The notes beneath the pieces were generated by a model. The model made no database searches and was not told the DNA's origin. It saw nothing but the letters and a program-made list of their open reading frames with translations. 64,000 nt of DNA from Liquidambar formosana (taxonomy: Eukaryota; Streptophyta; Magnoliopsida; Saxifragales; Altingiaceae), in NCBI GenBank assembly GCA_039720395.1, contig CM077832.1:27515763-27579762 (forward strand), read 5' to 3'. Below, one piece after another: positions 35,472 through 46,300 of this stretch. Positions within the stretch are counted from its first letter, which is position 1, and each line of letters begins with the position of its first letter. Both the position numbers and the translations under genes were made by a program.

Positions 35472-36581
35472 TTGTATGAGTTAACTCCCACGATTTCAGC
35501 GGTAATCATGGGGATCCCCACGATTTGCATATTCAACAGATATGGTGAAATTTCAAATTTGAATTTTGGTCTGGTTGGGAGACGTTTTGAAGTTGAAGGT
35601 CGCCTGGGTTTGTCTAGTTTGCATTCGGTTGAGTCGTTGGGGCTGCGTTCACATATCCAAATCACTACAAGGTTAGTTTTTGCCAATTTGTTTCAAAACT
35701 TTCATGTTTGTACGTTTTCAAATGGGGCGTTTGGTATTTCTTTCAATAATTTTGAGTAGCTTTCACGTTTGATGTGTTTCAGTGGTTTTTTGAGTTTTTT
35801 TATTTATTTTTATTTTTAACATCTTTTTTGTTGAGTTAGGGATTTTATGCAATATCTGTTGTATATTTTTGTTGTGTATTCAATAGATTGCAAGGGCCTA
35901 CAATTTATCGACATAGGTAGATTGTTTGCTTGCATTGGTTTTTATGCAAAGCAAGTTGCATATGAAAAACCCCGTTTTATTACTTGCAACAAGGAGACGT
36001 GTAAACTGAGTGCATGTAATTGTCTTTATAACAAGCGAAAACAATTTGGTATTTGGACATTTTGGACATGTAAATTGTATAACGGGCAAAAATGGTTATA
36101 CATTAGGAAGAACTAATACTGTGTTATATTGCATTTTACATATCTATATCATCATTATGGTAATGTTACTATACAAATATATTTTTACACTACGATTTGG
36201 GATGCACCGTGTACTTTCCGTTTCGGTCAATTAGTCGATTTCGCATGTTGCAAGTGAAATGGCTTAAATGAGGATTCAGTATCGTTTTCATATGCTCTAC
36301 CAGGTCACGCTATTTGTATGCTGGACAGTGACACAAATTTCCAAAACATGCTATCTTTGGTGTGTTCTATCGGTGTCGACCGTGTTGATGTTGCTGTGTA
36401 TGACAAGTATATTATCTCCCGACATGTTGATGCACCCACGACCGAAGGGGATCATAGTACAATAGAATGGGGTTTGTGCCACAACAATCAGGCAAACATG
36501 CTATCAAATTACTGTCGTCACGATAAGAAAATTTTGCATTCAGTTACATTGCTATTGGTCTCAATACAAAGGTGTAACTAA
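35472..36581 (+). pseudogene. Possible MULE transposase N-terminal remnants
   Basis: A plus-strand frame at 35472-35759 includes SLHSVESLGLRSHIQITTR. Another near 36318-36581 includes SDTNFQNMLSLVC followed by VDVAVYD. The second resembles the SDxD..M...hydrophobic pattern preceding the zinc-finger region in plant MuDR-type transposases. No catalytic domain is visible. Identity is inferred mainly from the surrounding MULE borders. Confidence 0.35.
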
Positions 36582-36664
36582 AAAGAACATTGGCATGAAA
36601 ATAAAATTGCATTCAATGACATTGCAAACTACTAATGCATTTGCTACAAAATCAATAATGAAAA

Positions 36665-37460
36665 CAAGATTTGCACACAATTAGGAGTGACATCGAACCC
36701 ACAATATGTAACTATTCACCCAACATTTTATTTACCTTTTTTCAAGATTATATATCCAAATCCACTAATCCCCGTACTTGTTCAAACATAACCATAAGCA
36801 TGGAAAACAGTGACACACATTGTTTAACCCCTCCCATCGACTCACATATCTATCGAACATACGAAACCTCACTCAAGAAGTAACTGTCTTCAATCTCAAA
36901 ATAGTTACACAAACTATTTTCATTAAAGCACCCAAAAAAAAGAAGGGAATTTTTTTTCAGTAGGTTTATTTTCAAAACCAGCACATTTTCAATCGTCTAA
37001 AGCCATAAAACACCAGCATCTCTAAAGACTTAGAATTTTTTTTTTTACCCCAATAAGCAATACTAAATACAATTACTTCGAGAAATCCAAAGATTTTGAG
37101 TAAAAAATCAAATCTTTGGTTTCAAAACAACATATGGCATCAAGACATTAACAACAAACCATAAACATGGAAAATAGTTACACGCACAATTACGGGAGAC
37201 ATCGAACCCACAATATGTAGCTATTTACCCAACATTTTGTTTACCTTTTTCAAGTTTACCCAAATCCACTAAACCCCGTACTTGTTCTAACAAAACCACA
37301 AATATGGAAAATAGTTACACAAAAAAAATTAAATTCCTCCCATCGACTCACATATCTATCAAACATACGAAACATCACATATGAAGTAACTGTCCTAAAT
37401 CAAAAAATAGTTACACAAACTATTTTCATTAAAGCACACCGAAAAAAAGAAAGGAAGTAT
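36665..37460. repeat. Direct duplication inside the MULE
   Basis: Two copies (about 36680-36950 and 37185-37460) share ACATCGAACCCACAATATGT, CTCCCATCGACTCACATATC and CACAAACTATTTTCATTAAA in the same order, offset by about 505 bp. They are non-coding and AT-rich. Confidence 0.75.
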
Positions 37461-38100
37461 AACAACAAACTTTGGTTTCAAAACTGCAAATGGCTCTAAG
37501 ACGTAACAACAAACTTCAATCACAAACTATTTACACAAAATAATTACATCATGACACACTGGTAAAAAAAAAAGGCAATTTTTACAATATGATCCACGTC
37601 TAAAACCACCACATTTTTAGTCATAAATGCCCTAAAAGAACAATATCTCGAAATCCCCACAATCTGAATTTTTTTGCCCTCAATAAGAACCCCTAAAAAC
37701 AGTTACACACTAAACTTAGTGGTATAAACCAAAAAAATGAAAACTTTTCGTTCAAATCAATGATTGAACCAACTTTTCGTTTTTAGCCGACGACCAAACA
37801 ACGGCACACCGACTGTTCTCAGATGAACCTCAACTCTCTTTGGCACCCAAAATCCCTTTTTTGTTTAATTAATGTGCGCAATTAGCATTTGAAGATTTTC
37901 TCCAGATTTCACGCGAGTGCAATCGCCAAATTTTGTGGAAGGTTAATATCCTATTTTTTGAACGGAAAACCAATTTAAGTAAAAATGCAGGCTCATTTTC
38001 GTCATACCATCTCTTATTAGGACTTGAGGCTTTATGATTTGTTTAAGTGGGACTTCAGCCCATACAATTTTGCTAAAAGAAACTTCCGCCCAAACGCTCC

Positions 38101-38200
38101 AAAATTTTACTACTTCATTGTAAAATTTACTTCGTAAAGTAGTAAAATTTTACTACTTCACTATAAAATTTATGAATTCGTCAAGTAGTAAAATTTTAGG
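38101..38200. repeat. Tandem repeat that is the MULE target site
   Basis: A 44-46 bp unit built on the palindrome GTAGTAAAATTTTACTAC is repeated here, with its first part continuing at 35132-35150 on the other side of the MULE. About three units existed before insertion. Confidence 0.7.
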
Positions 38201-38659
38201 ATTTTAATTTTTTTTAATATTTACCTAATCAATATGGATCTTTTTTCGAAGATCCCGACGAGTAGGTTCCAAAAATATGATTTTTTTTTAAAAAAATAGA
38301 TATGTATATTATAAGTTATAAGCTTTTAAAAATTATAATACTAAAAGGTTAAGTTAGTTACATAGGGTGCCCTTAATAACAAAAAGGGGGGGTGCCCTTA
38401 GTAATAATAAGGCTAAACCTGGCATTTTTAAAAAAAAGTGTGACTAATTGATAAATAAGTTCAGTCTCATTGATTAATTGACTTAGAAAAACTCTTACTT
38501 GACTAATTGCCAATATTTTACCAAAAAGTAGACTAATCGCCAATTTCCCCTTTAAAGAAGAAAACTCCAATCTAACACTAGTACAGCACTAATCTTAGAT
38601 TTAATAGGTAATAACAAATTATTACATTAACTATTAGCATTAGAATTATAAGCCCATAA

Positions 38660-39650
38660 AATTATCTAGTGTAATCCATTACGTCTGGAGGTTGAATTAC
38701 CTTAATGAAGTTCAAAGTGAATGTATTTAAGTGACGGGGATATAGTGGAGCTTTAGGTACAAAAACATATAGTGCTGGCTGTTGAGTGAGTATTTGGAAC
38801 TGCTCATAGAAACCAGATGTTTTGTGTGCAGAATTATTGGTGATGTACGGGGAATAATCCGGACAGTCGGCGGAGCGCACTTGCTTACGGTGGTCTGGTG
38901 AACTAGAGCGTTATATGAAAGAGGCTTGAGAGAGTTGCAGTAACGATTGTTGGGAAAAACAGCCTTGCTGAATAGGGTGAGAATAGCGCTGCTAGGCAAA
39001 ATGATGAACAGTGCTGCCGAGTAGAACAACGAATAGTGCCCTAAAAACAGAGAAAACCGTCAATGGAGGCCGGGGCTTGGTTCGGCCTAAAACCCTTCGA
39101 CGCCCAAGTTAGATTTCAATGTTTTTGAAAAAAAACAAAATGAGAGAGAGAGAGAATGTCTAGGGTTTTGTGTTGACAGTGCACCTACCTCGTTTCGCGT
39201 GAATAGTATCCCTTTTATAGGAAAAAATTAGGTCTCAGGTTAGGTTGTATTGCCTTGACCCGACTATGGTTAATTTAGGGTTTTAGGCTCGGTTATGGAC
39301 AACTGTTCAACCATGGTCCGATTACTCAGAGTCTGTACTGACCAGAGTTAGGTTTCCTTTGTCGGATCCCTCTGACGAATATCCAAGAGGCACGTGTCAG
39401 ACTCGCGACCTAAAAGGACGTGAAGAATCTTCACCGAATGTCGAACCCGAGAACCAGGTTTATTGACGCCATTGGAAGTAATTTCACTGAGGCCTGAAGA
39501 GTTTAGGCATTGAGAGTAATCCACAAGAGGACAACGGTCCATCTCAATTGCATATATTTTCGATGCTTGGACTTTTCCTTTTACCGAGGCTTGCCACGTG
39601 TTGAGTCTTAATTGGTCGTTCAAAATGAACCCGTACAAGTTATGCATCAA
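38660..39650 (-). mobile_element. Probable Ty3/gypsy-type LTR remnant
   Basis: On the minus strand, CCTATAAAAGGGATAC (a strong TATA box) is followed by a CT-rich leader and a GC-richer stretch with GGGCGTCGAAGGGTTTTAGG, as in gypsy LTR R-U5 regions. The surroundings are free of gene signal. LTR borders and a TSD were not found. Confidence 0.4.
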
Positions 39651-40430
39651 GTATGAAAGAGAGAGAGGGAGAAATAGAGGATCCTCTACTTATTTGAAGT
39701 GTTCTAGGTTGATGCAATCTCTTTTTTCTTTACATTACAACACATCACATCATGTAAAATATCATCTCAATAATTAAAGCGTCTAAGCGTTTAGGGGCTA
39801 TAACAAAGATGTTCCTTCAATGATACACTCTGCACTTAGGCTTCGAAAGTAATAGAAGTGTAATTCTTTAATAATAGTCACAATTGAAGCGTAGTCCTTT
39901 AATCACACACTCATCAATAAGTGGTAATTCTCCTATTACTTTTAATTAGTCTGCAATACAAGCTCGTTCATAGCTATCTACTAATAGTTATGTTCTAAAT
40001 GAGATGGAAACAGATTCTCAATCACAAAAAAAGCATTTGTACCGCATACCACAAAAACAAGTCACGGAAAAACAAATAAATGAATATTATATCAAATTTG
40101 GCTTCATATAGTTTTTTCAAACCCAGTCTAGGTTTGATGAGAATCATCAGTAAAAGCATCACTTTGTCTATATATGAAGTGAAAAAAAAAAAAAAAAAAA
40201 GAAAGAAAGAGGGAATGCACAATCAATGTTAACTACTAGTAGAAATTTAGTAAGTTACTTATGTGTCTTCTTTGCCATTTAATAACTTTAAAACTCTTTA
40301 GCTTGCTACAGCTAAGCTTCTGTCAACAATACAAATTTAATAATCTATGTAAAAATATTATTTTCTCTCATATACACGTGTAACTTGGAGGCCAAAAAAA
40401 AAAAAAATGGTTAGGTTTTTGGAAAACTAA
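39651..40430. other. Spacer, nothing recognised
   Basis: AT-rich with A runs at 40183-40200 and 40394-40407. No repeat borders or coding frames worth naming. Confidence 0.35.
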
Positions 40431-40493
40431 CAACATTACACACAAGGATCAATATATTGTGGTCTCCGAATGCCTAAGCACTCAGCAATGGTG

Positions 40494-40905
40494 TCAGCCG
40501 TTACAGCGGAAGGCACACCAAGAAACCAAAGTCTCAAAAGACTTACGAGCTGTGCTGTCATCATGAACATTTATGTTTAGCAAACCTAGTAAGGATATAG
40601 CTGTAAATCTAAGAGACATGTTATACAAACGAGGAAAATGAGCAAAAAAAGAAGCATCCCCTCTCCACACATCCTCCCAAAACCAAATCTTATCGCCATT
40701 ACCCACCACAACCAAAGTGTGAGACAAGAACTGAGGTAGTCCTTCGGAAATAAACTTCTATGGACAATGGGTTGAAACTCTAGTCCTAAAAGAAGAATCC
40801 CAACCATCATTTCTAATCCCATATTTGCTCCTAATAACCGCATGCAGTAAAGAATTGCTCTCATTTGGATGTCTCCGTAACCACTTGGTTATTGAAGAAG
40901 AGGTT
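40494..40905 (-). pseudogene. LINE ORF2 fragment (C-terminal region)
   Basis: Minus-strand reading gives HAVIRSKYGIRNDGWDSSF and, a frame away, VVGNGDKIWFWEDVWRGDAS and HFPRLYNMS. This is the conserved stretch between the reverse transcriptase and the C-terminal zinc finger in plant L1 elements. It is truncated at both ends, has no poly(A), and abuts an unrelated plus-strand retroelement fragment at about 40890-40905. Confidence 0.75.
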
Positions 40906-41275
40906 GAGTCCATAATTGATGTTAAAGAGGTGGTTGAGAGTATTATGGTGAAAACGCAAGAGCCAGACAGGGGCAGAGGGGGGGGTGCCAGAAGGGGGGG
41001 GCAGTTGACCCCCTCATTCATTGGAAATTTTTTTTTTTAGTATACATATTTGCTTCTATTTTTAAATATGCTTCCTCTAAAATATATTTTTGCCCTTCTA
41101 AAATATATTTTTGACCCCTCCATTTTATAATTAACCCCCTACTCTTCTCTCTTTCCTTTTTTTCACCTTTATATAAATAACTCTTAGTCTCTTACTCATG
41201 TTTTACTCAATTTATGTCTCCTGTCCTTGGGCTATGCCCCCTTTTGGTTTAATACATACATTATTTCATCAAATA

Positions 41276-41312
<37 letters not shown>

Positions 41313-42440
41313 GAATATTTAAGTTTTTGTGTTAATTATTAAGTTTAAACAATTTTTTTTGTTCTTGTTAATTTTTATTATATAAAGAAGGCTACTTCAA
41401 ATGATTATTTAATTTATAGAGTTAGAAAGAAAAAAAATTAAACAGTTACATCCAAACAAAGTCGCCCCCACAAGGATAAATTCCTGGATCCGCCACTGGA
41501 GCCAGAGGTAGTTGTCATTCCTAATGAGGTACAGTCACCATTGGAAGAAAACTGTGAGAAGTTTGAAGATCCAAAGGAAGTAATTTTTTAGTATGAAGCT
41601 TTGGGGGAGACCATTGATTGTGAAATTTCATCAAAGAAAGAGCTCGTCAAAATTTCGGGAGAGATCCAATCACAATGTCTAATTGATAATTTATCAATTG
41701 ATCTTCTCAGTATTTACAGGTTGCGAAACATTAATTTTATTGGGCTCGAAAAATTTGATTTTATTGTCAGCCCTTGTTTGATCGACCTCATTAATCAATT
41801 GAAGGCTACAGAGACAATGGTTCGAGTCAAAATTATTTTGGAGCGCAAATTTCAAATGAGGATGAAGCAATTGAAGTACTCGAAGTATCTTTTTGTTTAG
41901 CATGGAAGAGTTCAAGCTCATGGAACGAATTCAAGGGCGAGTTGTTTTGAAGTGGAGGGGATTGATGTAAGACAAGTCACCCCTACTTATTGCCTTCGCC
42001 ATTGGCCATTGCTGGGTCATCAAAAGTCCTCACAAAGCTAGGCAAATCTAGTTAGATTTAGAAAAAGTCACATGGGGAATGCAAAACACGAAAAAGTCGC
42101 ACACAGCCTAATCTAGTTAGATTCATAACTAGATTTGCTTAATTTTTTTTTTTAATTTAATATTTTGTTTATTTTGCTTATTCCTTTCCTATTTTATTGC
42201 TTTTCTAAGTTTAGTAGAATTCCTTTTCCTAGTTTATTTAGAATTCAAATATTAGTTCTCTTTAAATAGGTTTGTAGCCCTGGGCAACTTTAACTTTTGA
42301 TCAATATATTTGAGAGTTTTCTCCATGGTTTGTATTACTTATTGGGGAGTTGAGTATTCTTTCTTGTGGATTTGAGGACCTAGGCTAGCTATTGACGTTT
42401 ATCATAGTCATATCTTCTAGTCCTGATCAAAGGTCATATA
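40888..42440 (+). mobile_element. LTR-retrotransposon 3' fragment (polyprotein end plus 3' LTR)
   Basis: Ignoring the hAT insertion, a plus-strand acidic coding-like stretch (VESIIDVKEVVESIMVK; SPLEENCEKFEDPKE; ETIDCEISSKKELVKISGE) leads to an A/G-rich AGTGGAGGGGAT (41951-41962), a possible polypurine tract. TGATGTAAGACAAG at 41963 could be the LTR start. The following AT-rich region contains TTTGAGAGTTTTCTCC and GATTTGAGGACCTAGGCTAG, motifs I associate with gypsy LTR 3' parts. The 5' part is missing. Family is inferred. Confidence 0.4.
40968..41498 (+). mobile_element. hAT-type non-autonomous transposon with 8-bp TSD
   Basis: 531 bp beginning CAGGGGCAGAGGG and ending CCTGGATCCGCCACTG, bordered by a perfect 8-bp duplication GAGCCAGA (40960-40967 and 41499-41506). 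The TSD length and CAGGGGC termini are diagnostic of hAT. It has an ATT microsatellite (41278-41313) and no transposase. It has inserted into the retroelement fragment around it. A relative lies inverted at 57937-58722. Confidence 0.9.
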
Positions 42441-43378
42441 AGTGACAATGCTTTCGAAAAAAACATTTTTTGGTGGGTTTTCAAAGAACTTCTTTCTAGT
42501 CAACATCTTGTTTGTGGAAACTCCATTATCATAGCTGTCCAATGAGCATAACCTATTCCTTGCAGAGCTATGGTGCTTCAAAACGAACTAATTTTCCAAA
42601 TTGCGATAGGTAATTAATAGCTAAGAAAGCATAAACTGCAAAGAAGCTAAAAATGTCTTTGCTAAATTTCTTAGTAGCCAACATGTGGAAAGCAGACATA
42701 TGTTCTTTTTTGAAAGAAAAAATGGTAAACATTTTTGTATGATAAGTAAGAATTTTATTAAGCACCAGAGAAAAATATCGAACCAATTACCTATGCAGCA
42801 ATTAGAGAGACCAATAAAACTCAACCCCATTACACCCAACACCATAATGGGGAAAACAATTTTGTATGTTGTTTTAGAAGGATCAAAAAGGTTTTACCTT
42901 GGGAGCAAAAAACATCAGATCAACGAATAATAGAAGCAATGATCCAGTGAAATGAAACGGTCCATTGCGCTCTCACAAAAACGCGTAAAGGCATCCAGTG
43001 CCTCCATAGGGACCTAAGCCATATCATTTAAGATCCAAGCTATATAGAATCCAAACACCAACCAGCAAAAATTTAAAATAACAATGAATGAACAAACCAA
43101 AATATGACTAAATTCAACGTAACTATAGAGTACGTAAAACAATCATTTAAAGACATAATAATCGGCAAGTTTATATTGAACATGCATTATCTTATTAATG
43201 AAACAAAAGAAATATCAAACTAGGTTCACATTAGATAAAAATAATTATTTAAAGAAACTCTTACCGTTTAACAAATATATGTAGCCTAAAGCCCAAAACA
43301 TCTTACTGACAGTTCTTACTTACTTTCCACTAAGCTTCTCTGATCTCTCCTTCCCCTCCGAAATGCCACCAGTTAGTA
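42441..43378. other. Spacer before the Copia element
   Basis: AT-rich; small frames on both strands (42568-42930) show no domain. Nothing recognised. Confidence 0.35.
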
Positions 43379-43383
43379 TTATG

Positions 43384-46300
43384 TATTAGAGATATTGGCT
43401 ATTTATTAATGTGGGTCCCATGTATAATTTGAGGTGGGTCCATATTGGAATTAATTAATCTCTATGTGGAGATTTAATTTGAATATTTAATTGGCCAAAA
43501 ATCATTAATGGGTGAATAAGAAATCGTTCTCTAAAGTCACCTTTGAATAGTTGGTTGAAGAATGGTAATAAGGCTTGTCCCACATTGAATAACTATGAAA
43601 TTCTAAGTGAATTTATATACACATACTTTGGACCTGTGGTTTGGGCCCAAAGGGCACCTAAGTTTTGTGAGGAGGGAGGACCTAGCCAACATTGGGTTTG
43701 GACCCAAAAACACATGCGCGCGCCCGCCCGCACCGCACCGAACAGAGCCGGATCGAGTGGGGTGGAGTGGGGTGGGGTGGGGTCAAGAAGACTGACCCAT
43801 GTGTGTAAATTTTTTAAGCAAAATTTATTTTGCTAATTAATTTAATTACCGTTAAGTCATGTCTGTCTGTTAACCCAGAACAGTCATGAACAAAAGACAT
43901 ACCTGATCAATGTGCCTTTTGGACTGTTCTGAAGAGTCACTTTTGGGTTGTTTATTTAAACTGCATTTTCGTAGTCAATTAGAGGTTAATCAAGAGTTTA
44001 ATTTTCGTACTGTTTAAGAGAGAGAGTAAGGACACAGTGGGTTCGCCAGACTACGCAGATTGTAGTAGCTCCTTCTGTGTCGCAGATCATTGTATCCTAG
44101 GAGGCAGACGTCTAAGAGACTCAAAGCACCAAGTGAGGGGCGAAATCTGTCTTAAGGACATAGCGTCAAACGCTAGCCTTGGTCAATCCGGTTCTGTTTT
44201 ATTATCTTCTATATTCTGTAAGTTTGTGAATTTCCAGAATTTATTTCGATTTCTATTATATTCTGTGTTCTGTATATTTGTGTAATTCAGAATAATTCGT
44301 GTATTATATGCATACTGTTTTGACAGAATTATAAATAAGTAATACAAGACAATATTTTTCCAACAATCTTAAGACAGACTTTCGTTTCTATTTATTTTGT
44401 AAATTCTGTTAATTATAGTTTGTATATATCAGTTTAAATACTGTTTGATAATTCTGTGTAATATAGAATATATTCTTTATTATATATTTTGTATTACAAA
44501 TTCTGTGTTATATTATAAAATTCTGTGTTATTTATTATATTCATTCTGGGTTGCGTTTCTGTATAACAGAAATGGCAAGTGAGGGTACTAATGTTGTGCC
44601 GCCCATTGTGGCTGTGGCCCCTGCTCCTGCACATGGAGAGAAACCAGAGAAATTCAATGGTTCTGATTTTAAGAGATGGCAACAAAAAAATGCTGTTTTA
44701 TCTGACTACATTGAATTTGGCTAAGTTTCTGTATGAAATTGCTCCTACTCTCAAAGTAGGTGAGACCGATAGGATTACTATCGCGGCAGTGGAGGCATGG
44801 AAACACTTTGATTTCTTGTGCAAGAATTATATCCTCAATGGGTTGGACAACATATTATACAATGTGTATAGTCCAATAAAGACTGCAAAGGAATTATGGG
44901 ACTCCTTGGACAAAAAGTACAAAACGGAAGATGCCGGAATGAAGAAATTCATTGTGGCCAGATTCCTAGACTATAAAATGATAGACTCCAAGACTGTTCT
45001 AAGTCAAGTGCAAGAGCTTCAATTAATTTTACATGAAATACATGCCAAAGGTATGTCTGTTAGTGAATCCTTTCAAGTGGTTGCAATTATTGAGAAATTA
45101 CCATTTTCGTGGAAGGATTTTAAAAATTATTTGAAGCATAAGCTGCAAAGAGATGAGCCTTGATGACTTAATCGTAAGGTTAAGGATTGAAGAAGACAAC
45201 CGAAATTCTGAAAAGAATAACGGTAAAAATTCCATGGAGTCTAAAGCTAATATAGTGGAAGTGCAGAAAAATAACAATAAAAAGAGGAAGCACTCAGGCC
45301 AAGGATCATCCCAAAATTCTAAGGGTGGTGACTCAAAGAGGTTCAAGGGCAATTGCTATGTGTGTGACAAACTAGGACATCGTGCAAAGGATTGTCGCAA
45401 GTGAAAGAACCAAGGAACCAACAAGAAGGCTCAAGCAAATATGACCAAAATGGACAATATTTCGGATTCGATCAATGATATACAACTTTCTGCGGTTGTT
45501 TCTGAAGTGAATTTGGTGGGCACCAATCCCAAAGAATGGTGGGTGGATACCGGTGCAACTCGCCATGTTTGTTTTGACAAGAAGATGTTCTCTACTTATC
45601 AACCGGTAGATAATGAAGAACAACTTTTCATGGGCAACTCCTCAATTTCTAAAATTGAAGGACATGGAAAGGTGATCTTGAAGATGACTTCGGGGAAAGA
45701 GCTTACTCTTAATGATGTGCTGCATGTGCCCGATATTCGCAAGAATCTTGTTTCGAGGTTATTGTTGAGTAAAAATGGTTTCAGATTAGTCTTTGAGTCG
45801 GATAAGTTTGTACTTAGTAAGAGTGGGATGTATGTAGGGAGAGGCTACATGAGCAATGGGCTCTTTAAGATGAATGTAATGACTATTGTTTCTAAGATCA
45901 ATAAAAACACAGATTCTGTTTATATTGTTGAGTTATTTAATGTATGGCATGGTAGGCTAGGACATTTAAATTATGGTTCTTTGCGTAGATTAATGAACTT
46001 GGAATATTTGCCTAAGTTTAATATTGATCCTAATCATAAATGTGAAGTATGCGTTGAATCAAAATTAACTAGGACATCCTTTCATTCTATTGAAAGAAGT
46101 ACTGAACCTCTAGAATTGATCCATACGAATCTTTGTGATTTGAAATTTGTTCAAACTAGAGGAGGCAAAAAGTATTTTATTACTTTTATCGATGATTGCA
46201 CGAGATATTGTTATGTGTACTTGCTAAGAAGCAAGGATGAAGCCTTAGAAATGTTTATACATTACAAAAATGAGGTTGAGAATCAACTTAGTAAAAATAT

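Larger units (their letters stand above)
35151..38100. mobile_element. MULE (Mutator-like element), degenerate, 9-bp TSD
   Basis: Bordered by AAAATTTTA at 35142-35150 and 38101-38109. The ends are GGGGAAATTAGCCAAAAG on the left and, inward from the right, GGAGCGTTTGGGCGG. Subterminal blocks with AAAGC..TAGGTCCT/AAGCCTCAAGTCCT are loosely inverse. Rejoining the flanks restores one unit of a local 44-46 bp tandem repeat, which supports these borders. The interior contains transposase-like scraps and a long direct duplication. It is non-autonomous now. Confidence 0.7.
32451..38550. mobile_element. Possible large composite MULE (TIR pair)
   Basis: The left end GGGGATTTAGCCATTAGTCT and the inverted right end GGGGAAATTGGCGATTAGTCT remain alignable for about 80 bp, including a second GCAA..TAGTCA block. 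They point inward as MULE terminal repeats would. The interior holds coding-like fragments, a solo LTR and a second MULE. No 9-bp TSD was found, so the two ends may instead belong to two related elements. Confidence 0.4.

Noticed and set aside
43543..43836. ORFs rich in Arg/Pro/Trp inside the Copia LTR (also at 49253 and 50811)
   Set aside because: They recur only because the LTR is repeated and read through the G-rich minisatellite; no LTR protein is expected.
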